This document shows, one piece after another, positions 12,111 to 22,924 of a stretch of 64,000 nt of DNA. The notes under the pieces were generated by a model that saw nothing but the letters and a program-made list of their open reading frames with translations, was not told where the DNA came from and did not search any database. The stretch comes from Hirsutella rhossiliensis (lineage: Eukaryota; Ascomycota; Sordariomycetes; Hypocreales; Ophiocordycipitaceae), in contig NW_025408667.1 of assembly GCF_020360975.1 (NCBI RefSeq), forward strand, positions 8,618,001 through 8,682,000. The letters are read 5' to 3'. The position numbers and the translations under genes were made by a program. Within the stretch, counting starts at the first letter, position 1. Each line of letters opens with the position of its first letter.

Positions 12111-13390
12111 TTATTTAAAGATATTTAAGGCCGCCGCTATAAAGGAGCGCGAGGCTACCGGTATACTAGGAGCCTATAAGTTTAAGGAGAGCCTTAAGTA
12201 TACCCTAGCTAAACCTAGAGGATCTAGTATAGTAGACCTTACCTTTAACGAGCTATTAAGGAACCTATTTACTAGACGCTTACTTACTACCGCCGCGGCC
12301 CTACCTTTTACTCCCTTTAAATAGGCTAACTTATTCGCTAAGGAATAAGCCCCGATACTAGTCTAATAAAAGCTTAACCCTTTCTAGGTTCTAAGCTATA
12401 GAAAACCTAGACTATTCCCTATTATACCTTTTATAGTATACTATAATAACCTAGCTAATATAGATAGCTATATAGGCATCGTTTACTTTAGGTTAGAAGC
12501 GCTAGTCTATAGAGCCTTAAATACGGCTATAATTTAAGTAAATCTATTCGCTGCTATTTATAAGGAGGCCGACGCTAACCTCTCGCTTAGCTAGTACGCC
12601 GCCCTTACTAAAGTACCCGCTAGCTTTATCTATTAGTTTACTTTCGCCGCCTACCTTCTAAATAACTTACCTAAGCTCGCCGCGGTATATTAAAGAGCGG
12701 CTTACGTTAGCCCCCTTTATACGCTAGTAGCGGCCCGCACTTATACGGCTAACGTAATAGCTTATTTTAACTTATTAAACTAAAAGTTTACTAATATATA
12801 CTTAGGTAGGTTCTAGAACCTAGGCCTAACTATATAGGCACTAGTAGTAGTAATCTATAACTAGGTTCTAGCCTCTTATAATAAACTAGCTATAATACTC
12901 TTAGTAGAACTAGCCTTAAATAACGCTTATAGTATACTTATTTATAAAGCCTCCGATATATAGGATATCCTAGATAACGTGCTAGTAAGCCCTAAGGATT
13001 TAATAGAAGAGGAAGCTAAGGAGGATATTCCCCGCCCTACCCTTACCCCCGCGGTATAAGACGGTCGGTTACCGGTTTAGCCTTATTATATCCCCGGTCC
13101 TAAATCTTTTTTCCTACTAGCTTAGCTATAAAGCGCCCTTAGTTATAATTAGTTTTCCTTAGCTTAGCTATACTACGCCCCTAGCCCTACTTATTTATTA
13201 CCCTAGCTTAGCTACTTAATACCCTTAGTTTTAATAGTATTTTACTCTTAAATTATCCGCCTTATACCCTTAGTATTAGTCGTACTAGGTTATATCCTAG
13301 ATAAGATATAAGTTATTCCTTATATTAACCTTAGAAATCTATATAACGTTATTATAATTCCTTATTAGCGCGACTCTTACTTAAATACTA
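12111..13390 (+). pseudogene. Element A accessory ORF, second part (unidentified)
   Basis: The plus frame resumes right after element G and runs about 420 codons with stops at only about 4-6 percent of codons, close to a normal Gln+Trp share. It begins with a charged KEREATG/KFKES helix region, passes through Leu/Ala-rich helices and reaches an acidic Glu-rich then Pro-rich linker near 13010-13070. I do not recognise the family. It is too long for a simple leader and lacks any DDE, RT or zinc motif. Together with 9440-10233 it would be about 690 residues. It may be an envelope-position accessory protein or a captured host gene. Confidence 0.42.
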
Positions 13391-13436
13391 TAAGAGACTA
13401 ATAAGGATATTAGTTAATTTTTTCGCCCTAAGTATT

Positions 13437-14142
13437 TATTATAGGATACCCTATAGTCGATAATCTAAGTACCTATAATAATATTAGCCTCCCTTAAGGA
13501 AGTTACCCCTAACTCCTTAAGGCTCCCTATAAAAGAAGGAACTTAGAAGCTACTAAGTAAACTCTAGGAAATTACCTAGAAATCCTAGAAATAATAACTA
13601 AGCGGATTATATAGATATTTTATAGAGATTTCCCTTAAGGATATATTATATAGGGAATATACTATGATTTCTTAAGTAATAATAGCTCCTTAAGGATTAT
13701 ACTAATATTTCCCTAAGAAGTTACTATAAGAATATAGCGGGGAAATTATAAAGAAATACCTATGCTTACTTAAGGAAAATACTAAGAAATACTATTAATA
13801 CGCTATACTACCGTTATATAATTATAAGGTTAAGATATTACTCGGTTAAAGCCTTAAGTAAGGTCTTACGCTTACTATAATATATTTAGAAAATAAAGAA
13901 CCTACTAGATCTTAAGCGGGTAAAGAAGTATATAAATAGTTATTACTACTCTTACTTTAACTTATAAGACTAATAGCTAGTCTATATTTAACGCGCGTAA
14001 TAATATATAGTAGCTAGTCTATATAATACGTTTAATTATATATAGTAGCTAGTCTATTTAATTACTTATTAGACCTATACTAGATTTAGGTAGATAGTAA
14101 GGTTAACGTACTAGCCCTATATTAAGGAACTAGTATATAATA
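13437..14142 (+). repeat. Element A 3' LTR (706 bp)
   Basis: It aligns with 2417-3122 over 706 bp and is followed by the target bases gctat. It carries two surviving atg trinucleotides (near 13664 and 13764) that are ata in the 5' LTR, so the two LTRs were mutated independently. Confidence 0.9.
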
Positions 14143-14372
14143 GCTATCTTCTCTTATACCTCTTTTATTTACTTAGTCGGCCGGCCGGACTATAAGGCAT
14201 CCTTAAGAAATTTATCTTAAATAAGTAACGGCTAGTAAGCTAGATTAAATCTACGCTTAATTACCTTAGTATAGATATAGTTAACTTAATAGGTAGAGAC
14301 TCTTATAAGGCTAGTAACCTTTAAGGTAGTCTTACTATTAAATTTAAGCTTAACTATAAAAGCCCTTATTAT
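14143..14372 (-). pseudogene. Tc1/mariner transposase, N-terminal part
   Basis: The minus strand from a likely start codon at 14372 (ATG now ATA) gives the N-terminal helix-turn-helix region of the same Tc1/mariner transposase found at 1385-2416. It ends in the DALxSGRPTKxIKEV-like linker between the DNA-binding and catalytic parts. The reading runs into element A at 14143 and continues at 2416. Joining them needs removal of A and one copy of the target duplication; the frame on the two sides is compatible. Confidence 0.75.
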
Positions 14373-14764
14373 AATATTTATATTTAGGGCTATAATAAGG
14401 AAGTATATAATAATAAAGATATATAAATTTATATAAAAAAAAGGGGAATATTCCCTTAGAAAATAAGTATAGGGTTTCCTAGCCCGATTTTAAGCTATAT
14501 ATATAGGGATATATATAGGGATTAGCCCCTTATTAAATAGAACTTTTAAAATACTCCTCTATATCTTACTCTTACTTAAGTCGTTATATAAATATATACG
14601 CTTATACTTAAGGTAGTAGGAGATAGCTTACTATAATAGCTCGTCGCTAACTATAGCTACTATAATAATATTTACTCCCGCTCCTATAGCTAAGGACGAC
14701 TCTCGAAAGCCTATAGCTAGCGATAGCGGCGTCGCCGCTACCGGCTTATAGCCTCTAGTAGCGG
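14373..14764. other. AT-rich gap, no gene seen
   Basis: About 390 bp of RIP-like sequence lies between the transposase start and element C. The far end of the Tc1 element should lie here, but no inverted repeat matching the 1257-1385 side could be found. The GC-richer part at 14690-14764 is the insertion site of C and ends with the target bases agcgg. Confidence 0.5.
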
Positions 14765-15234
14765 TATAACGACCGGTGTTATTCTTAAGGGATAAACCTA
14801 TCGAGGGGTTTATATTAGTAGATATAATAGGGCGTAGTCTAAGTAATAATAAGTATATTACGTTAGTAATAAGTCGGAGGTTATAAACTATAGACTATAA
14901 CTAGGTAATTAGAATTAGAGATAGAATCGTAATAAAGATCTATAATATATTAAAAGCTATCGAGCTATTTATTTAAAGGAGTATTCCGTTCCTTCCTTAT
15001 ATATCTCGAGAGCTTCCTTAGATCGCCGAGAGCACTAGGTAATCCTATAGCCTAGGAGCGCTAGAGCGCTAGAGCGATCCTACGATCCTAGCTATAGAGC
15101 GTTAGAGCGCTAGAGTAACCCGTCGCTTTAAACTTAATTAGCCCGTCGGTCCGTTTAATATTCCTTGCTCCCTATATTACGTGTCCTTATAATATATACT
15201 AGTCCCCGCGGTTCGCTAGACTATAGTCGTAATA
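14765..15234 (-). repeat. Element C 3' LTR (470 bp)
   Basis: It pairs with 28685-29154. Outer ends read tataacgac and gtcgtaata, near-perfect inverted termini that correspond to TG...CA before RIP. Confidence 0.9.
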
Positions 15235-15669
15235 AGATGCCTCCCCTCCTTTTAGTCTTACCCTTAAGACCTACTACCTTAGCCGCTATATATAAATATA
15301 CCTTTATTACGTCGTACGTAAGTATAGCGTTCCTTATTCTTTTATCCTTTTAGGATATACTACTAATAGTATATCTAGTTATATTTAAAAATCCTATTCT
15401 TATAATTCTAATAAATCGCGTTAACGATTAGAGCTAGTATCCTAGACTAAGATCTATGGTATTAAAATTATACCTTACTCCTATTATTTTCGGTTAGGCC
15501 TAACTTATAAGGTCGGCGAGCGTTTTAATTAGTGTTCTAAATATACCTTTATAGGCCGTTCTTATAATAGTTATAATATAGCGTCCGCCTATTCGTTTTA
15601 TCCCTTTCCTTCCTTATTATTCTTTTCGCTAATATTCCTTTTTTTTTAGTTCGTTATATTATAAATTAA
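15235..15669. other. Element C interior next to the 3' LTR
   Basis: The first 150 bp match element D (41212-41370), but from about 15380 the sequence departs completely from D. No CDS is clear; some sequence near 15390-15640 may be the upstream part of the opposite-strand accessory gene. A chance ORF at 15165-15353 spans the LTR border and is not coding. Confidence 0.5.
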
Positions 15670-16017
15670 TAGTAAAAGATTAATTTAGACGAATAGAAAG
15701 TAAAAGAAGTATTAAAGGAAGCGATAGCTCGCTTAGCTTAGATTAGGAAATAGAAGCGTTTCTTAAAGGACTAAGGTAGTAAGTTATTTTAGTAGGGTAT
15801 ATAAGCTATTAATAAAGAAGATAGTATAACGCGTTCTTCTTAAGATAAATTAGTTCGTTTATTAAATAAGGAAACTATTACTATTAGCGAGGTTTAATCG
15901 TTTAGTGCCTTAGATATATTAAACTAGGATGCTATTCTTAGTAACCCTATATTTCTAAGTAAGGGTTCGCTTAGTAAAACTATCGGAGTAGAGAACTATA
16001 GTAGGTTAAGTGCTTAA
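15670..16017 (+). pseudogene. Element C opposite-strand accessory ORF
   Basis: A plus-strand frame, opposite to gag-pol, runs about 115 codons to the stop at 16015-16017. It starts with a charged coiled-coil-like helix (KEVLKEAIARL, then RKQKRFLKD and SKLF.-like segments), then an acidic/serine tail. From memory it resembles short coiled-coil hypothetical proteins often annotated beside gypsy elements in filamentous ascomycetes; that is recall, not a search. The last codons overlap the end of the chromodomain of pol on the other strand, so the two genes are tail to tail. In D the equivalent ORF is clearly different in sequence. Stops inside are Gln-type. Confidence 0.5.
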
Positions 16018-16848
16018 GTAGTTCCTAGGTATTTTCCTCTAGTCTATATCCCTTTTACTTAATAAGGTATTCTTATTACTAACCTTATTTTCTTATATCT
16101 AGTATTTATTCTATTTTATATTCTTAATTATCGTTAACTTTAATTTTTTCCTATAGTTTAGCGTTTTATAGCGCTAGTTTTAATAATAAGATATAAAATA
16201 TCGGGTATATCTATATTATTATTAGTAGCGAAAGTTTATAGTTAACTTTTAAAATAGTTTTCTTAACCTTAAACGGTCTAAGTTTCTTAAAATCTAATTT
16301 ATTGCTTAGTCGTTTTATTTTAATGTTTTATTATACGAGGTAGACTATATCTCCCTCTTAAAAGATTAGTCCCTATAATCTTTTCCGATTATAGTAAGTA
16401 GATATTTATTCTCTAATAAATTAAAGTTCTTATTATATTTCTTTATATAATTTTTATAGCTAATCTACTTATAGTATCGCTTATTTTACTTATAGTCCTT
16501 ATCGAGTAACCTTAAATACTTCTAGGTTATATCTATAATTAGCGTATACTAGTAAGAGCTTAGTTATTTCCGTAACTAAGCTATTATAAGCTAGTTACGC
16601 TATTAGTAGCTATTTAACTTAATCGTTTTATTCGTAACTAATATAGTATTATAAATATTATTTAAGCGTTTAGTTAAGTTATTTTATTTATTTATCTATT
16701 TATAGGTAATAAGCTATACTAAGCTTATATTTCGTCCTTAATTATACTATAAGAGCTTACTAAAACTTAGCTATAAATATACTTCCTCTATTAAAAATAA
16801 TCTTATTCGGTAGTCTATAATTACTAATAATTATTCGTAGGAATATAT
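16005..16848 (-). pseudogene. Element C pol, C-terminal part (integrase end and chromodomain)
   Basis: The minus strand encodes the end of the gypsy integrase (GDIVYLV-like motif near 16345 and KLRPFKV-like motif) and a chromodomain at about 16005-16085 with a KYLIKxKGYGxEENTxE pattern. It is cut at 16853 by copia element E and continues at 22925. The same region in D (42020-42880) is continuous, which confirms the split. Confidence 0.75.
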
Positions 16849-16853
16849 ATACT

Positions 16854-17337
16854 TGTCGCGAAGCGTGGCCTGATTTCGTAGTTCTCGGAGATATCCCTTA
16901 GTAAGAGGGACTAAGGAAGCTGAAAAACACCCGGTATAGAAGAAGGAAGAAGGAGCTAAAAAGAGGTGCAGAAAGGAGGGTAGGGGCATAAGGGGAAGCA
17001 GAAGTAGCGATGGCTTCCTATAGAGGTAGCGAGAGATAAGACGGATGTGCCGGCAACGGCTAGAAAGGAGGAAAAACCGGCAAAAAGCTCGGTAGTCGAA
17101 AGGACATTAGTAGCTTCTTTAAGCAGGATCTTCTTTATTAATTAAGATGCTAGAAGGGTATAAAGAGGGGCGTTAGATAGAGGAAAGAAGGACAATTAAG
17201 GCAATATAACAATCACTCCCCTACCTTTATTACTGCCCCCGCAAGAATCAAATCCCTCTGCCCTGCCTGTCCGACCCCTTACTTCTAATTTTACCTTCGT
17301 ATATTTTTATGCACTTCTCGTATCTCTCTTCGCGAGA
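16854..17337 (+). repeat. Element E 5' LTR (484 bp)
   Basis: It pairs with 22435-22919 and with the inverted solo LTR 26447-26903. Many TpG and CpA survive. Confidence 0.92.
17159..17164 (+). promoter_or_regulatory. Likely TATA box of element E LTR
   Basis: The LTR contains tataaagagggg at this point, repeated at 22741 in the right LTR and as tataaatagggg (minus strand, 26621-26626) in the solo LTR. Conserved position in all three copies supports a core promoter. The transcription start is not determinable here. Confidence 0.5.
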
Positions 17338-17348
17338 GTTATAAGCCC
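17338..17348 (+). promoter_or_regulatory. Primer-binding site of element E (half-tRNA type)
   Basis: The bases right after the LTR read gttataagccc. With one TpG-to-TpA change this complements the anticodon arm of initiator methionine tRNA, the internal-fragment priming known for many copia elements. TRIM H has the same sequence at the same place. Confidence 0.6.
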
Positions 17349-17483
17349 GGGAGTAATAGTATTCCTATACCTTCCGGCTGCTGTAAAAGGCACCTTTCTT
17401 ACACCCCTCGTGGCTTCCTTTTACCCCTCTTACTAGAAAAGCCGATTTTTAACCGACTTTTCTGCCCCCCCTCTTCTGCAACG

Positions 17484-18560
17484 ATGTCGAAAAACGACTC
17501 TGCCACCCCTACGGTCCGTAGGACGATTCTTGCAGAGCCCTAAGATTGGGATAAGTAGGTAAAGGAGCTACGGGCTCGGGTAGACAGAACTATCCACAAT
17601 TTAGTCTTCTCTAATAAGTAGGACCCTCTCGAGCCCCCTCTTTGTCCTAGGGCAACGGACTTTATAGAGGGAGCTACCCTCTTCTCCGAGCTAACCTCTA
17701 TATAACAGAGAGCTTTTTCTGCTACCTTAGGCGACTACGAGAGTCACCGAAAGGAATACCTCTACGAAACGAAGCTACTAACGGCTGCTCGTACGGCGAT
17801 AACGGAATCCGTTAGTGCTATAAAGCTAATCTCTCTTCGAGAGGAAGAGACTCCTAGGCAGTGGCTTTTAAAGCTTAAGACCTTAATAGCTCCCTCGAGA
17901 GGTTATATAACTAACCGTATTAGGAAGACCTATACGGCCTACCTAGGAGCTTTTTCTACTAGGAACCTGCTAGCTTCCTCGTAGCTAGCTACGTAGGAAG
18001 AAATCCTTAAGGAAGCTAATTAATACTTCCTTATAGAAGCTCTTTCCGGCTAATAGCTACGGGATATATCTCTGCTAATAAAGCCTATTAGTAACGGTTA
18101 CTTAACTATCTTTCGAGAAGCTAGCCGGGAACTAAACGAAGAGGCGGCTAGAGTGCAACAATAAGTAGTCTTATTCCTTCGTGGCTAGCACTCGACCTAG
18201 ACGGCTCGACCTGCTGCCCCTATAGCTGCTGTAGCCCCTGCTGCTGCGGCTCCCGCTGCTGCTGCTGCGGCTGTTGCCCCTCCGGCTCCACCAGCAGACC
18301 TTCCGGAAAGGGACGAGGATTCCTCGAAGAGACAACGTACGAGGAGGAATCGACCTACCTACTAAGCATATAAAAAGCCCTATCGGCTAGAAGACTGCTA
18401 GCAGGTCTTCGAGGAAAACCGACCTAAAGGAGTTAACCCTTTAAAGAGGCTATAAGAAATAGTATAATAGTCTCTTAAGGAGGACCCCTCGTTATAGAAG
18501 AAGATAGACGAGATTTGGGTTGCTAAGAAATAGCAACTAACGCCGCTACCGCAAATTCAA
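17484..18560 (+). pseudogene. Element E gag (copia type)
   Basis: The frame starts at the ATG 17484-17486 with MSKNDSATPTVRRTILAEP and runs about 350 codons with TAG/TAA at likely Trp and Gln sites. An early DWDxxVKELRARVDRTI-like helix and a DITESVSAIK/EETPRQWLLKLK-like segment follow the usual copia Gag plan. An Ala/Pro-rich low-complexity region (18200-18300) precedes a basic RRNRPT part where an RNA-binding tail is expected; no clean CCHC knuckle was found. Frame 0 (same as the protease) indicates a gag-pol fusion ORF at least this far. Confidence 0.75.
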
Positions 18561-18639
18561 GGAAAAATCGTTAGTATAGCAAATCCGGCCTTCGTCTTCC
18601 CTACGGATTAACAAGGCCTAGACTAACTATTAGGACCCT

Positions 18640-21600
18640 CCGATTATCCCCTACGAAAATCAGCTATCCTTAACTCCGGTGCTTCCCTCGATATCTATAA
18701 TATACTCTTACGATTCCGGTCCTTTAAGAAGGCACGGAGGGAATACCTTATTGCCGGGGAATTAACCGTACGGATAGAGGGGTACGGAAGGGTAAATTTC
18801 ACGATAAAATTACCTAACGGGTCTATACGAATTCTTCGACGAAAAGGTAGCTTTTGCCTCGATTTTAACGAGCCTAATTTCCTTCCGCCTTCTTTAAGAG
18901 GAAGGAATCTTCTAGGATACGACGTCTAAGCCTATAAGGCTAGTCTAGAAGAATCAGACTATTAGGCTTATCGAGGAGAAATTCGGTTAATTTATTCTCG
19001 AATTCCGACCTATCCTTAGGAAGGAATCTCTCGAGAAGTTAGCTTTCCCTGCTCGAAGGAGGGTAGGTTTAAAGGACCCTCTTCCGGCAGCCTAAGGAGA
19101 TAGTCTTCTTTAGTACGCACGACTTAGTTACCCGGGCCCCCTAGCTTTATATAAGCTAGGTCAACAATAAGGCGTACGAATAAGGGGCCTAAAGGCCGTC
19201 GAATATAAATACTGCGGCTAAGGGAAGACTAGGAGACGAATTTCTAGACGGACCCTAATACGGCCGGACTAGCCGTGTAAGGAAATTTAGGTCGATTAAA
19301 CCGACGTCTCTAGGGACTAGGAAAGCTTCGTTAGGGTAATGTTTTTCATAGACGCCTTTTTAGGGATAGTTTTCCCCTATTTCTTATGGACCTACCTAAG
19401 TAAGTATAACTAGTCTGCCCTCTGGGACTTCGTTAACTAGATAAAATCCTACTTTAGCTACGAGGTAAAGAAGATACGGTCTAACGGAGAGCTATTTACG
19501 AAGGATATCTTAAATTAGCTTCGAAAAAGGGGCATTTTACCCCTCCCGTTAGCACCGAATACCTAGGCCTAGAACGGAGGGGCAGAAAGATCAGGGGGTG
19601 CTATAATAGAAAGGGCCCGTACGATAAGACTTGCTGCGAGGCTTCCCTACGACCTTTAGAGGGAAGTCGTTAAGACCGCCTATTACCTTCGGAACCGGAC
19701 CCTAAGGACCTAAGGAATAGACTAGAAATCCCCCCTTAAGCTCTTTATAAAGAAGAGGGCCTCGCTAGCCTACCTTCGTGCCTACGGCTATAAGGCATAC
19801 GCTATAACTGCCGATGCACAGCTAAAAAGGAAGAAGAAAAGAAAGCTTAATCCTAGAGCCTTTATTAGTTACCTCGTTAGTTATAATTCTACGAATATCT
19901 TCCGGATCTAGATTCCTCTTCTACGGAAGGTTATTTCGACTAGGGATATGATTTTCGACGAATCTAGCTTCTTCGACGGAAAGAGGGATCAATAGCCCCT
20001 CTTACTCTCTTAACGTTAGCTAATTTAGAAGATTTAAATCCCCCCTTCCTAATAGTCTTAAGAAGAGGTCCTAGACGAGGAAACGGAAGAAGAAACCGAC
20101 GTCGAAGTAGTCGAGGATAACGCCGACTTCGAAGAGGAAGCTACTAGATTAGATGATCTAGACGAAGAAGGAGACTATAGGAAGGCGGTAGAGCTAGAAT
20201 ACGCCTGCCTACCTACGCCTCCTCTTACGAAAGAAGAAGATCTAGAAGCAGCTTTCTTAGTTAGTCTTCCCGTCTCGACCCCTAAGGGGGTAGGAAAGAC
20301 ACCTCTCTCGAAGGATTACCCGGCTGCCTTTTTATCCCTGCTTCGAGAAGCAAAGGAAGGTATAGGGCCCGATACGGATACGAAAGAAGACTAGTTTCTC
20401 CCCTATTTTAATCGTTTTTCCGACTTCTACCTAACGCTAATAGAAGACGGTTCCTACGGAGCGTTTATAGCAGGCCGGCTTTTTAAGCTAGTATTAGCAA
20501 GGAAGGTATATAAAAGAGACCTCCCGGACCTACTAGTAAACTAGAAGCAGCTAGAAAAACACCCCTTTAGAAACCAGTTTTTCTAGGCCTAGAAAGACCA
20601 CCTAGCCTTACACGAAGAGATAGGGTCTTTCGAAGAGGTCCTTAAGGAAAAGGCAAGAGGAAAATAGGTCCTTAGCTATAAGTGGGTCTTTATCTATAAG
20701 ACTAATAAACACGGCTTCCTTTAAAAGTGCAAAGCCCGGCTAGTTATCTATAGGAATTAATAGGAAAAAGGGGATCTTCCTACTAGGGCAACTACCCTAG
20801 CAGGGATGTCTTTTCGGACCCTTATAGCTATAGCAGCAGAATTCGACCTCGAGCTCGAATAGATAGATACAGTCAACGCCTTTATTAACTGTCTACTCGA
20901 GGAAGAAGAAGAAGTTGTCTATATACGCCTTCTACTAGGCTTCTAATAGCTAGGAAAGGTTCTACGGCTTAGGAAAGCTCTATACGGACTACGAAGATCA
21001 CCCCTTCTTTAGCAACAGCATTTAATAGGTTCCCTCGAAGCCCTAGGCTTTAAGAAAGTCCCTTAGGAACCGTATATAATGCAGAAGGGTAAAATCACGG
21101 TCTTCTTCTACGTCGACGACATTATCTAGGCCTACCGGAAGAGGAAGAAGCAACTGCTAGGAGGCTATAAAGGCCTATAATAAAGGTATAAGATAACTAG
21201 GCTAGGAGCTAAAGTGGTTCCTAGGGATACGAATCCTTAGGAATAGGTCCTAACGGACTATCTAGCTTACCTAGGACGCTATATTAATAAGGTCGCTTAT
21301 AAATTCCTCCTTAATTCCCTCGATAAGAAGCTTCCTCTACGCCTATATTAGACGAAGAGCTTTTGCCTAATCCGTCCTTTTAAGCTAGGGAGTAAGAGAA
21401 ACACTAATACTAATAGAAGGTAGGCTCCCTGCTTTTTTCAGCTATTTCTACTAGACCGGATATCTCTTTTACGGTCTCCCGGCTAGCTAAGCATAACTAG
21501 AATCCTAGCCCTAGGCATTAAGAAGCGGCAGACAGAGTAATCCTTTATCTCTATTTAACGAGATTATATGGTCTACGCCTAGGAGGGCAGGAAAGGAAGA

Positions 21601-22170
21601 AATTAGCTGCCGAAATCTTCCTCTATTCGAGCGATTCGTCCTTTATAGATAATTCCTTAGATAGAAAGAGCTTATAGGGGTATATTATATCCCTTTTTAG
21701 AGGAACTATTGCTTAGAGAGCTTCGAAACAAGCTACCGTTACTATATTAAGCACGGAGGCAGAGCTACTAGCTCTTTTAGAAGTATTAAAAGAAGCGATT
21801 TTCCTTAGCCGGCTACTAATATCGTTACGACTATAAATTCCGTCCCCGTTAGCTATAGAATGCGATAACACGCAGACTATACGAATTCTTACGGAGGAAA
21901 ACAGCAAGCTATCGACCCGGCTACGGCATATCGATATCTACTAGCATTGGTTACGCTAAGAGGTCTAAAGGGGACGTATTTCCGTCCGTTAGGTTCTAAC
22001 GGCATCGATAAAAGCCGACGGTCTTACGAAGCCCCTGCTAAAGCAGAAGCTAGCTGTCTTTTTATAGTAAATAGGGCTAGAAGACGTTCGAGAAAAGCTG
22101 TCCTTAGAGGCCCGCCTTAAGAGTCTACGAGAGGAGCTAATAGCACGTACGAGAAGGTAACGTCTATAGC
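18640..22170 (+). pseudogene. Element E pol: protease-integrase-RT-RNaseH (copia)
   Basis: The protease active site near 18663 reads AILNSGAS; the Asp is Asn at 18672-18674 through TpG-to-TpA. The integrase core follows: VDxTDVSRD and VMFFIDAF near 19290-19350, an IRSNGELF block near 19478 (Asp changed to Asn) and NGGAERSGG around 19575, then a long acidic linker near 20060-20180. The RT has a QVLSYKWVFIYKTN-like start near 20660, an IDTVNAFINCLL block near 20865 and an intact YVDD at 21109-21120. RNase H occupies about 21600-22050. The protease lies in frame 0 and integrase/RT in frame 1, so at least one indel or frameshift lies between about 18950 and 19290. Confidence 0.85.
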
Positions 22171-22434
22171 CGAAGAAAAGGAAGAGGTTTTTCCCTTTAG
22201 AGGGCCCCCTATTTTAATTAGGTTTTTCCCTTCTAAGAAGGCCCCTTTCTTATAGGACTTTCCCCTTTAGGCCCCTTTTCCTTAAGTAGGTCTAAAGAGC
22301 CTAGGGACCCGAAAGGGCCCCTGCTTTCCTCGAGTAAAGGGAGAAGTATAGAGCTAAGAACCTCCTCTATACGCTCACTAGCCCGAAGCCGTATTAGCTA
22401 TGCCCTTAAGGGGCAGGCCATAGCTAAGGGGGTG

Positions 22435-22919
22435 TGTCGCGAAGCGTGGCCTGATTTCGCAGTTCTCGGAGATATCCCTTAGTAAGAGGGACCAAGGAAG
22501 CTAAAAACACCCGGTGTAGAAGAAGGAAGAAGGAGCTAAAAAGAGGTGCAGAAAGGAGGGTGGGGGCATAAGGGGAAGCAGAAGTGGCGATAGCTTCTTA
22601 TAGAGGTGGCGAGAGATAAGACGGATGTGCCGGCAACGGCTAGAAAGGAGGGGAAAAACCGGCAAAAAGCTCGGTAGTCGAAAGGACATTAGTGGCTTCT
22701 TTAAGCAGGATCTTCTTTGTTAATTGAGATACTAGAAGGGTATAAAGAGGGGCGTTAGATAGAGGAAAGAAGGACAATTAAGGCAATATAACAATCACTC
22801 CCCTACCTTTATTGCTGCCCCCGTAAGAATCAAATCCCTCTGCCCTGCCTGTCCGACCCCTTACTTCTAATTTTACCTTCGTGTATTTTTATATACTTCT
22901 CGCATCTCTCTTTACGAGA
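22435..22919 (+). repeat. Element E 3' LTR (485 bp)
   Basis: It pairs with 16854-17337 and is followed by the target duplication atact. Few differences from the left LTR, mostly transitions, support a recent insertion. Confidence 0.92.
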
Positions 22920-22924
22920 ATACT

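Larger units (their letters stand above)
2417..14142 (+). mobile_element. Element A: Ty3/gypsy chromovirus with nested insertion
   Basis: This is a full-length LTR retrotransposon with two 706-bp direct LTRs and gag, protease, reverse transcriptase, RNase H, integrase and chromodomain in that order, so Ty3/gypsy of the chromovirus group. It sits inside a Tc1/mariner transposase. The target duplication is gctat on the right (14143-14147) and actat on the left (2412-2416). The left copy is preceded by T, so a TpG-to-TpA change explains the mismatch. LTR ends read TA...TA, the expected RIP product of TG...CA. About 4.2 kb of extra DNA lies between the chromodomain and the 3' LTR; 1.9 kb of it is nested element G. 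Without G and its target duplication, A is about 9.85 kb. Confidence 0.88.
16854..22919 (+). mobile_element. Element E: Ty1/copia element, lightly RIP-mutated
   Basis: This 6066-bp element has LTRs at 16854-17337 and 22435-22919 and perfect target duplications atact (16849-16853 and 22920-22924). Order gag-protease-integrase-RT-RNase H places it in Ty1/copia. LTRs start tgtcgcgaag and end cttcgcgaga, an imperfect inverted terminus. It keeps clearly more TpG and CpA than the gypsy element C around it, so it is younger or saw fewer rounds of RIP. A primer site follows the left LTR and an aaggggg purine tract precedes the right LTR. Confidence 0.92.

Noticed and set aside
15165..15353. 62-codon plus-strand ORF
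   Set aside because: It spans the LTR border of element C and has no counterpart in the matching LTRs.
21713..21907. 64-codon minus-strand ORF
   Set aside because: It is antisense to the RNase H region of element E pol.
22501..22689. 62-codon minus-strand ORF in the E LTR
   Set aside because: It lies wholly inside an LTR; similar frames in the solo LTR (26430-26919) are likewise by-products of non-coding LTR sequence.
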